30,125 nucleotides of DNA from a virus: the IMG/VR virus record IMGVR_UViG_3300044816_000092, positions 1 to 30,125 of that record, one strand, 5' to 3'. The notes beneath the pieces were generated by a model, which was given only the letters and a program-made list of their open reading frames with translations, ran no database searches and was not told the DNA's origin. Position 1 is the first letter of the stretch. Each line of letters begins with the position of its first letter. A program made the position numbers and the translations under genes. Below are positions 13,207-21,465 of the stretch, one piece after another.

Positions 13207-13259
13207 GCGCTAGAAAGTCTTTTTGCCCTACAAATTAACTTAATTTATTGGGGGCTGAA

Positions 13260-14612
13260 ATGGCTACTAGTGCAAATATTTTACAAGCGGTACAAACGTA
13301 TCAAAAATCTGGTCTCGCGCGTCTCGTTAATATGTTTGCTGGTATTGCCAAGGCAAACAAAAAGTTCCAAAACTTTGAGGATATGACAGCTCAGTTAGGA
13401 AATACAGTTACTTATGATTCTCCACCTCGTGCTTACGCAAATCCTGGGCTTGTTGTTTCTTCATTTGATTCCGTTGAACAAAGGGTCAATTCATTAACAG
13501 TAGGTGGTTTTGACAATACAGGAGCGCCATTGAATGGTGGTTCTTATGATAGTTATGGAAATCTTAATGCCGCAAACTGTAACTTTGCCGTAAGTTCTGA
13601 GCAGTTGGTGTTTAATGTTGACAATAACGATTACCGTAGAGTATTTGAAGAATCAATGATGGTTGAACTTGGAACTGTAATTGAAAGCAGCATTCTTCAC
13701 AGATTCGTTAATGATACCTATAGATTTTATACGGCTGGCGTAGATTCTACCTCTAAACTTATTAATCCTATTAATTCTTTTTCTCAGTTGGCATTTGCTG
13801 AATCTAAATTCAAAGATTATGGCTGCCCTTCAAAGGGTGATTATGAGGCATTTATTCCTAATATGTCTGTATCAGCAATTATTGCCACAGGACAAAATAA
13901 ATTTACGTTAGATAGCAATAACAAACGATTCAATTCATGGGAAATTGGTGTGTTTGATACATTTAACTATAACAGATCAAATTTATTGCCAATCCATATT
14001 TCTGGAACTATGGGAATAAACCAAGACTCGTTAACTGTAACAAGCTTTGTTACAGCAGCAGATGGCGGAATTTCTAATATTACATTTTCTGGCGCAAGTA
14101 CAAATAATGTTGGCGCTGCTTTGAAAGGTGATCTTGGCTATTTCGTTCAGGGCGTAAGCGGTCAGCCTGATTTACATTACTTAACATTTACGGGTCACGT
14201 TGTTTCTGAAGTTGATGTTCAGTTTCAGGTAACGGCAGACGCAACTAGCGCTGGTGGAAACGTAACTTTAAATATTACGCCTGCTCTGTATAGCGCTCCC
14301 GGTAAAAATCAGAATATAAACGCTCCTATTGCGGCTGGCATGAAAATATTGTTAATGCCAAGTCATAGAGCTGGCGTTATGTATGCAGGTTCGCCATTTT
14401 ATTTGGCGATGCCTCAGTTGCCTGATCAAGCACCGTTTATTACTTCAAGTCACGCAGATAAAGATTCAGGCGCAGCCATTCGTTTAACGACTGGTTCGGC
14501 ATTTGGACAAAACTTGACTGGCTCTATTGTCGATTCAATCTGGGGTAGTAAATTAACGCCTGAATATGGAATGAGATTGTTATTCCCTATTAATTCAAGC
14601 TTTGCGACCTAG
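13260..14612 (+). CDS. Major capsid protein, P22 coat-like
   Basis: The 450-aa protein begins ATSANILQAVQTYQKSGLARLVNMFAGIAKANKKFQNFEDM and has DSPPRAYANPGLVV, as in P22 gp5-like coats (430 aa). A middle insertion rich in beta-type residues (about residues 240-340) would correspond to the variable surface I-domain. ATG 13260 is used; a TTG 12 bases upstream is in frame but GGGG lies between them. It ends in TAG. It forms the icosahedral shell with the scaffold encoded just before. Confidence 0.9.
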   Translation: MATSANILQAVQTYQKSGLARLVNMFAGIAKANKKFQNFEDMTAQLGNTVTYDSPPRAYANPGLVVSSFDSVEQRVNSLTVGGFDNTGAPLNGGSYDSYGNLNAANCNFAVSSEQLVFNVDNNDYRRVFEESMMVELGTVIESSILHRFVNDTYRFYTAGVDSTSKLINPINSFSQLAFAESKFKDYGCPSKGDYEAFIPNMSVSAIIATGQNKFTLDSNNKRFNSWEIGVFDTFNYNRSNLLPIHISGTMGINQDSLTVTSFVTAADGGISNITFSGASTNNVGAALKGDLGYFVQGVSGQPDLHYLTFTGHVVSEVDVQFQVTADATSAGGNVTLNITPALYSAPGKNQNINAPIAAGMKILLMPSHRAGVMYAGSPFYLAMPQLPDQAPFITSSHADKDSGAAIRLTTGSAFGQNLTGSIVDSIWGSKLTPEYGMRLLFPINSSFAT

Positions 14613-14621
14613 AGAAATAAA

Positions 14622-15323
14622 TTGAAAGCGGGAGTATTAGTCCAAAGATCACTTAATCTTTCAGGAATTGTTTCTAAAGACCTAGAAGAATACGATACCA
14701 ATTCAGAAGGTACTGAGGGATTGTTTTGGCTAAATATGCTGATTGCAGAGAAATCTGCAACTGGCATATTGCTCCCGTATTTCGGGCACATAGATATTAC
14801 TCCTGTAGAGGGTCAGGAAGTTTATTTTATTCCTAATCTTATTACCGCTGAGATTTTAACTTTTACAATTCAGGGTGTTAGATATTCAATAACTGTCACG
14901 CCACGATACAAATATTTAGGAACGCCGAGAGCCGATAATATAAGCTCACTTCCTTTTCAATGGTATTGGGAACGTGTAAACGGTGGAATGAATATTTATC
15001 TGTACTTTAAGCCAAGCAATCAAATAGAAGAATTAAAAGTGACAGGTCTTTTGGGGTTGCAGGATGTAATATTTTCCACAGAATTAGATGATTTTATTGA
15101 TTTGTTTTATCAGAATTTTTTAATGTTTGAAAACTCAGAATCATTATGTATTGCATACAATTTATCTGTTCCGCCAGATACAGCGTCAAAATTAAAAAGA
15201 CTTCGTAATGAAATGAGGTCAATAAATCCAAGAGATTTTAGTATTAAGAAAAAATCTCTTATAGGCGGTGGAGGACTTCTTACTTATGGACAAGTAAATT
15301 TTGGGAGGGCATGGACACCATGA
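14622..15323 (+). CDS. gp4-like head-tail adaptor (head completion) protein
   Basis: The N-terminal ~45 residues (VQRSLNLSGIVSKDLEEYDTN...LFWLNMLIAEKSATG) follow the helical pattern of P22 gp4-type adaptor proteins, which bind the portal after packaging and prevent DNA leakage. At 233 aa it is longer than P22 gp4 (166 aa), with a beta-rich middle part. The start is TTG 14622. No ATG is available upstream, and the nearby coat stop leaves only nine bases. Its end overlaps the hub gene. The assignment rests on position plus weak pattern. Confidence 0.72.
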   Translation: MKAGVLVQRSLNLSGIVSKDLEEYDTNSEGTEGLFWLNMLIAEKSATGILLPYFGHIDITPVEGQEVYFIPNLITAEILTFTIQGVRYSITVTPRYKYLGTPRADNISSLPFQWYWERVNGGMNIYLYFKPSNQIEELKVTGLLGLQDVIFSTELDDFIDLFYQNFLMFENSESLCIAYNLSVPPDTASKLKRLRNEMRSINPRDFSIKKKSLIGGGGLLTYGQVNFGRAWTP

Positions 15324-16810
15324 TGGATCAAATTATGCAAATGCAGTTTAGCGAAAAATACCAAGCTGGGTCAAAAGAGCTTCAGTTTATCCCTGGAGAA
15401 AATCTAGACTTTGGATTTATCGGGGGAAATACATTTGGAAGATATAAAAAGATTTCATCCGCTGAAACAATAAACATGATTGTAACTGATGGCGCACTTG
15501 TAAGCTTTTTGGGATATTCACAAGTAATTTCAGTTGGCGCGACAAATGGAAGAGATATATTTACAAGCACAAAATACAATCACATGTTATCAGTTGTTGA
15601 TGATAAAGTTTATATTATAGATACAGGGTTAAATCCTACTCTTATAGGAAAACTTGATACAACATCAGGCCCCGTTTATATAGCAGAAAATGTCGGAAAT
15701 CAAATTGCTATAGTAGACGGTGTTAATGTATACGTATTCAATTATATTGAAAGCAGTTTTAAAAGAATTTCCGTTAACTTTCAACCAAAGTACATAACAT
15801 TCCAAGATACATATTTTATCGCATCTGATGGATTATCAAATAAATTTAGATTATCTGATAATAACAACGGATTATCATGGCCAGATGACGCTTCACATGT
15901 AGGAGAACTTCAAACAAAAGCAACATTGTGCACAGCTCCGGTTGCCCTAGATCGTCAATTATTTGTTTTCGGAGATACTGTCGCAGAACCTTGGCAGGAT
16001 ATTGGTTATACGTTATTTCCTTATCAGAGATCAAATTCATTTAGCATAGATTATGGTTGCGTGAATCCAGCAACAATTGCATCTGGATTTGGTTTATTGG
16101 TTTGGCTTGGCTCAAATGAAAAGACTGGCGTATCAATAATGTACACGATGGGCGCTCAAGGCAAAAGATTATCAAATGACGGAATAGATTTTGTTTTATC
16201 TAAGATGAAAAATCCAAACAATTCAGTTGGTTTTTTATTTAGAGAAGCTGGACATATTTTTTATGTAATTACATTTATTGAAGATAACGTGTCTTACGCA
16301 TTTGACTTTAATACCCAGATGTTTTTTACACTAGTTGATCATAGAATGAACCACCATATTGCAAGACGAGTGACTTTCTTTAATGGAGAATATTATTTCG
16401 TAAGCCTTATCGATGGAAATATTTATAAAATGTCATCTACGATTAATACATTAAATGGACATGAAATGCCTAGATTTAGAATTCTAAGTAATATAAGAAT
16501 TCCGTCTGGAGATAGATTTGTTATAAGAAATATATCGTTAACAATGGAACAAGGAATATTAGAGCATGAAAATGATGAAGATTTATTATTATTGCCAGCG
16601 TCTCAGCCTAGGATAGATTTATCAACGTCATCTGATGGTGGAGAACATTACTGCCATGTAGCGCCAAAATATCTAAATCCATACGGCAAAAGAGCAAATA
16701 TTTGCAATTTTTGGAGATTGGGATCATTTAATGATGCTACTCTAAAATTTGCTTTTTGGGGAATAAATAGATTGTGCGTAATAAAAGCGCAAGGGAGTAT
16801 ATATCAATGA
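15320..16810 (+). CDS. gp10-like tail hub / packaged DNA stabilisation protein
   Basis: The 496-aa product contains LFVFGDTVAEPWQDIG and FPYQRSNSFSIDYGCVNPATIA, typical of the P22 gp10 hub family (472 aa), with a propeller-like series of short beta repeats. It bridges the adaptor to the tail needle and spikes. Three in-frame starts exist. ATG 15320 makes an ATGA overlap with the preceding stop and is ten bases from GGAGGG, while ATG 15311 is too close to that site. Confidence 0.88.
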   Translation: MMDQIMQMQFSEKYQAGSKELQFIPGENLDFGFIGGNTFGRYKKISSAETINMIVTDGALVSFLGYSQVISVGATNGRDIFTSTKYNHMLSVVDDKVYIIDTGLNPTLIGKLDTTSGPVYIAENVGNQIAIVDGVNVYVFNYIESSFKRISVNFQPKYITFQDTYFIASDGLSNKFRLSDNNNGLSWPDDASHVGELQTKATLCTAPVALDRQLFVFGDTVAEPWQDIGYTLFPYQRSNSFSIDYGCVNPATIASGFGLLVWLGSNEKTGVSIMYTMGAQGKRLSNDGIDFVLSKMKNPNNSVGFLFREAGHIFYVITFIEDNVSYAFDFNTQMFFTLVDHRMNHHIARRVTFFNGEYYFVSLIDGNIYKMSSTINTLNGHEMPRFRILSNIRIPSGDRFVIRNISLTMEQGILEHENDEDLLLLPASQPRIDLSTSSDGGEHYCHVAPKYLNPYGKRANICNFWRLGSFNDATLKFAFWGINRLCVIKAQGSIYQ

Positions 16811-17076
16811 ATATACCTAATTTACCTCACATGTCTATACCAATAACTTTATCGTCAGGTCAAGTGCATCCAGATTGGTATAAATATTTTAATCAACTCA
16901 CAAATGAATTACAGATAAACGTATCCCAGGAAGGAACATCAATCCCTGCACAATCAACAAGTAATATTTCAAGTATAGAAGCAAATTTAAAAACACCTAC
17001 ATTGATTTATGACAGTGATTTGAAAGTTCCAAAAATTTCAGTGAATGGTGTTTTTAAAACCATTACTACAAGTTGA
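16807..17076 (+). CDS. Small virion-module protein, 89 aa
   Basis: The product starts MNIPNLPHMSIPITLSSGQVHPDWYKYFNQLTNELQ and ends in a short beta-like tail. In other podovirus modules a small protein of this pattern sits between the gp10 homologue and the ejection proteins. It lies where P22 has gene 26, but it is far too short for the 233-aa tail needle. GGGAG precedes the ATG, which overlaps the gp10-like stop (ATGA). Function is unknown; a structural role is likely from position. Confidence 0.65.
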   Translation: MNIPNLPHMSIPITLSSGQVHPDWYKYFNQLTNELQINVSQEGTSIPAQSTSNISSIEANLKTPTLIYDSDLKVPKISVNGVFKTITTS

Positions 17077-17085
17077 GGTGAAACT

Positions 17086-18021
17086 ATGACAATGGAAAGC
17101 GGTATTGGCTCAATTATGAGCGGATTGTATAACTTGTATGGAACTAATGACCCATATAGTTCTGCAATGCCTTATTACGACAAAATTCCAGGAATGTTAA
17201 ATCAAGAATATTCTCCATGGATAAACGGTGGAAAGTCTGCATTGCCTCAGCTTCAGCAATATATGGGAAGAGGTAATTCTGCTGGCGGCGAGTTAATGAA
17301 TCAATATAGCCAAATGACAAACAATCCAAGTGGATTGATTAATCGTTTGGGCGCTGGATTTAAAGAGTCTCCTGGATATAGCTTCCAAACAAGTCAAGCA
17401 TTAAATGCAGCAAATAGAGCCTCTGCGGCAGGTGGAATGGCCGGAAGTCCTGAAGAGCAACAAAATATTGCTACAACTACAAATCAGTTGGCAAATCAGG
17501 ATTATTACAATTATTTAAATCATTCTCAGCAACTTTATGGGCAAGGAATTGAAGGTTTGCAAAAGACAGAAGGTCTGGGAGCAATGGTTGGCTCTGATCT
17601 TTATAACACCGGCGCAAGTTCTGCAAATAGTCTTGCAAATAATCTTGGTGCTGCTTACATGAACCAAGGAAACCTAAGATTCTCAGACACGCAATATAAC
17701 AATCAACGAAAAGGTCAAGCATACGGTCAAATGTGGGGTGGCATAAACGACATATTTAATCCTGGAGATTCTATGCGCGGCGGAAATGGATTTAGCACTG
17801 CAGGGGGCGGTGGCGGAACATCCGGGGGTGGTGGAGGCGGAGGAGGCGGAAGCATTTTTAGTTCCCTTGGCTCTATGTTTGGTGGCTCAGGAGGGTCAGG
17901 GGGAAGTAGTGGCCAATCAGCAGGATCATCTGGTTCATCAGGATCAAGTGGTGGCAGCTCAAGCGGAATGAATATGGGCGAAATGGCAGGACTTGCTGAA
18001 CTCGCGATGATGCTATTTTAG
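17086..18021 (+). CDS. Probable ejection protein 1, glycine-rich C-terminus
   Basis: The 311-aa protein has a Gln/Asn/Ala-rich helical region (about residues 60-210) and a low-complexity Gly/Ser tail from about residue 235 to 297. A short hydrophobic end (MAGLAELAMMLF) follows. It is in the place of P22 gp14/gp7/gp20/gp16, the internal proteins delivered into the host with the DNA. GAGGTGA precedes the ATG. The Gly/Ser tract is encoded by GGN repeats that make a misleading open frame at 17786-17971. Confidence 0.7.
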   Translation: MTMESGIGSIMSGLYNLYGTNDPYSSAMPYYDKIPGMLNQEYSPWINGGKSALPQLQQYMGRGNSAGGELMNQYSQMTNNPSGLINRLGAGFKESPGYSFQTSQALNAANRASAAGGMAGSPEEQQNIATTTNQLANQDYYNYLNHSQQLYGQGIEGLQKTEGLGAMVGSDLYNTGASSANSLANNLGAAYMNQGNLRFSDTQYNNQRKGQAYGQMWGGINDIFNPGDSMRGGNGFSTAGGGGGTSGGGGGGGGGSIFSSLGSMFGGSGGSGGSSGQSAGSSGSSGSSGGSSSGMNMGEMAGLAELAMMLF

Positions 18022-18031
18022 GAGAATAACT

Positions 18032-19516
18032 ATGTTACCAGTACAAATGTTTCCAATGTTAACGCCTGATCAAATCAGCCCGGTAATGACTGGCATTGGT
18101 CAGTCAAATCAGCTTTATCAGCAAAGTATGCAAAATCAGTATTTACAGCCTGATATGCAAGCTGCCCTCAGAAAACAACAATTATCAAACCAAATATCGC
18201 AAGCACAAGCTAATGTTGCGCCACAAATGAGTGCTGCACAGTTGGCATATAATCAGGCAAAAACACCAAATCTTAATGCAGCAACGCAATATCTTTTAAG
18301 TGGACAAATTCCAGAAGCGCAGGCACAAGCAGGATATTTGGGTACTGAGTCAGGAAAAAATCAATTTCAATTACAAAATCCAGAATTAATGTTGCCTGGG
18401 CTTCCGGGACAAATAGGTGCAATTTCATTATTAAAAAAACTAATGCCTCAAGAATACGGTCAAAATCAGGCTTCTACGCCAACTCAAAATCAAGGTTTCG
18501 TTAATGGAAATCAGGGGCAAATTCCCGGAATGCCGTCGGCAGGAAATATGGGGCAATCACAATCTGCAAATGGGCCTTTATTACCTCCAAATACTTACGG
18601 AAACGCGCAAAATCCTGCGGCGGGATCAACGCCAGGAGGATTGCCAAGCCAGCAGGCATTATCTAGTTTGCTTGTTCAAGGAATGATGGCTCCGATTCAA
18701 GAAAAAATAGCTCAAGGAAATTATTATCAATCAAGAGCGTCTGGATATAATTTTCAAAGTTTGCCTCCTCCTGAAAAGTCATACGCAATTGCGCAGGTTG
18801 CTGGGATGGGAGTTGATCCTATGCAAGCAGCATCAATGCTTAATAATGGTCAAACAATATCTTCTGTTGCGACACAAAGAGGTCTTGACCCAAATAATTT
18901 GCCAACACCTTTGTATGCCGCTACGCCTCAAACTGTGCAACTTATTCAAAGACGCGATCAGGCATTGAATGAAATAAATTCAATTATGCCAAACATAACA
19001 AATTCCATTGCGCCGTATGCGCGCCAGTTTGCAGGATATTCTCCCTCTCAAATATCCAGTGCAATTCAGAATGATAACCCTGACCAGCAATCCAGATTTT
19101 TAGCGGCGCGCGCGTTACAGCCAGAAATGTCATCTCTCAGATTAAAGGCGATGGGAGGAAACATTGGAATTGAAGCGATCAGAGAAGTTAATAATCAATC
19201 AATGGGAAACATTAAATCTTTTCAAGGTCTTGTAAGTCCGAAGGTTTATTCATCTGCTCAAAACTATGTTGATCAGTGGATTAATCAGGGCGCAAATGCT
19301 GCTAATAAAGTCGGACTTGCCGGTTCCGTTGGTAATTTAAACAACGGTGGTCAACCAATGAGTAATGCAACTATGACTGGCGCTCAACCTCCTGTTAATA
19401 CCGCACCTCAACCAAGCGGAATGGTGCGCGTCATTGATCCAAGCGGAAGAACTGGTTCAATTCCTGCCTCAAACTTATCGGCTGCTCTTAAATCTGGATA
19501 TAGGAGCGCACAATAA
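18032..19516 (+). CDS. Probable ejection protein 2, Gln-rich
   Basis: The 494-aa product is Gln/Ala/Asn-rich and predicted mostly helical at both ends, with a Pro/Gly/Gln linker at about residues 155-205. It ends with MVRVIDPSGRTGSIPASNLSAALKSGY, a short conserved motif seen at the C-terminus of many podovirus internal proteins. AGGAG precedes the ATG, and TAATG couples it to the next gene. Role in DNA ejection is inferred from its position as the second of three large proteins after the gp10-like hub. Confidence 0.72.
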   Translation: MLPVQMFPMLTPDQISPVMTGIGQSNQLYQQSMQNQYLQPDMQAALRKQQLSNQISQAQANVAPQMSAAQLAYNQAKTPNLNAATQYLLSGQIPEAQAQAGYLGTESGKNQFQLQNPELMLPGLPGQIGAISLLKKLMPQEYGQNQASTPTQNQGFVNGNQGQIPGMPSAGNMGQSQSANGPLLPPNTYGNAQNPAAGSTPGGLPSQQALSSLLVQGMMAPIQEKIAQGNYYQSRASGYNFQSLPPPEKSYAIAQVAGMGVDPMQAASMLNNGQTISSVATQRGLDPNNLPTPLYAATPQTVQLIQRRDQALNEINSIMPNITNSIAPYARQFAGYSPSQISSAIQNDNPDQQSRFLAARALQPEMSSLRLKAMGGNIGIEAIREVNNQSMGNIKSFQGLVSPKVYSSAQNYVDQWINQGANAANKVGLAGSVGNLNNGGQPMSNATMTGAQPPVNTAPQPSGMVRVIDPSGRTGSIPASNLSAALKSGYRSAQ

Positions 19517-21465
19517 TGGCAGTTTCGAATAATTTCGGGTTTATTCCAGATGCGACACCTGTGTCCTCAGGAAATAGTTTTGGATTTATTCCAGATTCCC
19601 AACAGAAAGGTAATTCTTTTTTAAATAATTCTCTTGGACAAGCCGCCGTGGGAGCAGGTGACGCACTAAGAAATACACTTTCAAGTGTTGAGAATTTTGT
19701 TCGATCATCTCCTTCGCAGGGACAAATTCAAAACGCATCAAATATGATTGGTGGAATGGATTTGCCTAAACAACCTAATTATACGCCTATCCAACCAGTT
19801 AATAACTCAAGTGGCTCTAATCCAACTGCCTACAATTTAGGAAATATTGCCGGTAACATCGGAGGATATATGGCCGGGGGAGGTGCATTTGACACGGCGA
19901 GATTAGCAGCAGAATCATTGCCTGGCATAGCAGGACAGATAGCAAAATCTGCCGGCGAGGAAGGCGCGCAAGGAGTTGCGCGCAGAGCTATTGGTAATGC
20001 AGCATACAGCGGAGTAACTGCGCCCACAAATAATTCTCAGCAAGCAGAGACGGGCGCGGCGGCGTCCTTAGCGGCGGATGCAATTCCTGGAGCAGCCGGA
20101 AAACTTGTGCAAGGCGCTCAATATTTCATGCCACAACGTTATGCGCAAAACATTATTCAAAATCTTAGCGGTGGACAAACTCTTGAAGATGCGACAAAAT
20201 CTGTAATATCGAACGTTAAAAGTTCATACGATGAGCAGAAACAAAATGCTAACATTCTTTACAATTCTGTCCGTGATTCTGTTCCTAGTGGTTCTATTTA
20301 TGCCCCAGTAAAGAGCGTTTATGGAATTCCGTCCGTTGCGCCAACAAATACAGGAATAGTATCAAAATCATATACACCCGTTAAAACTGATTATGACAAT
20401 TATCCTCCTATGTCTTCAGTTTCAGCAGCATATAAACCTGTTGACTATGGAAATAATCCCGCATGGGAAGATAAAACAGGATCAAATACTGTTTCTTCTT
20501 TAATGAAATCCGCACCTTCAAAACCATCTCCTAATATTTCTATATCAACAATCGTGGCGAAAGGAAAACAAAATCCCTCTTCATTTTTAGAGGGATCATA
20601 CCCTAATTTACCTCAAAACATTACAGATAATTACACTGATACATTAAAGGATATGCACAATACTTTTATTAATGATCCTACATTTTCAAATGCCCATCAG
20701 CTTCAAAGTGAACTAGGTGCGGTAAGTCGTCAATTGGATAGTAAATCTGCCCCACCGACCATTGGAACATTGAACGCCCAAAATTCATTGAATAATGCTA
20801 GGGGCGCATTAAAAACAGATATGGATAATTTTCTATCTGCTCAAAGCCCAGAACTCGCGCAACAATATAAAAACGCATCAGATTCCTATCTACAGAATGT
20901 AGTCCCATACAAAACAAACCCAAAAATTTACAAAATGGCTACGGGAGATATTACAAACGTTAAGCCAAATGCTTTATCAAATATTTTTGCTTCACCCGAT
21001 GAAGATATGGAAAAAGTATTAGGGGATTTGCCAAACGGAACCATAGATAAAATTCTTTATACAAAACTTGGGCAAACTGTTCCAAACAAAAGCGCGCAAG
21101 GACTTTTAAACTCTTATCAAAATTTACAACAACAAGGATTGGGTTCACATGTTTCACCTGAATTAGCTTCTCAAGTAGGCGAACTCGAAAACCGGATAAA
21201 AGCACGAAATGGTTTACAAGTAGGAACGGCTGCTTTGTCTGGGGGGTTGATGGGCGCACATGAAAGCGCTACGGCTGGAGCTTTATTGGGATTAGGAGCT
21301 GGTTCTGTCGCATCCCCATTCATGAATTATATAGGTAGAAGATTACCTATAGATAATATTAGCTCTGCCATTTCAAATCTTTTAAGTCGTTCATATCCTT
21401 CTGCCCGTACAGCGATATTGGCAAACCATCTAAACAATAGCGGGGTTCAACAAAATGGCTCTTAA
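19516..21465 (+). CDS. Probable ejection protein 3, gp16-like position
   Basis: The 649-aa protein begins with a duplicated motif, FGFIPD at residues 7-12 and 22-27, a signature of podovirus internal virion proteins. Gly/Ala-rich segments at about residues 110-205 and 570-605 could insert in or cross a membrane. The middle is Ser/Pro/Asn-rich. In P22, gp16 at this place helps DNA cross the cell envelope. It starts within the preceding stop (TAATG) and its last 11 bases overlap the tail gene. Confidence 0.72.
   Translation: MAVSNNFGFIPDATPVSSGNSFGFIPDSQQKGNSFLNNSLGQAAVGAGDALRNTLSSVENFVRSSPSQGQIQNASNMIGGMDLPKQPNYTPIQPVNNSSGSNPTAYNLGNIAGNIGGYMAGGGAFDTARLAAESLPGIAGQIAKSAGEEGAQGVARRAIGNAAYSGVTAPTNNSQQAETGAAASLAADAIPGAAGKLVQGAQYFMPQRYAQNIIQNLSGGQTLEDATKSVISNVKSSYDEQKQNANILYNSVRDSVPSGSIYAPVKSVYGIPSVAPTNTGIVSKSYTPVKTDYDNYPPMSSVSAAYKPVDYGNNPAWEDKTGSNTVSSLMKSAPSKPSPNISISTIVAKGKQNPSSFLEGSYPNLPQNITDNYTDTLKDMHNTFINDPTFSNAHQLQSELGAVSRQLDSKSAPPTIGTLNAQNSLNNARGALKTDMDNFLSAQSPELAQQYKNASDSYLQNVVPYKTNPKIYKMATGDITNVKPNALSNIFASPDEDMEKVLGDLPNGTIDKILYTKLGQTVPNKSAQGLLNSYQNLQQQGLGSHVSPELASQVGELENRIKARNGLQVGTAALSGGLMGAHESATAGALLGLGAGSVASPFMNYIGRRLPIDNISSAISNLLSRSYPSARTAILANHLNNSGVQQNGS

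Noticed and set aside
17786-17971. Second reading frame across the Gly/Ser-rich tract
   Set aside because: It is produced by GGN-rich codons and has no start signal; the in-phase ejection-protein frame explains it.
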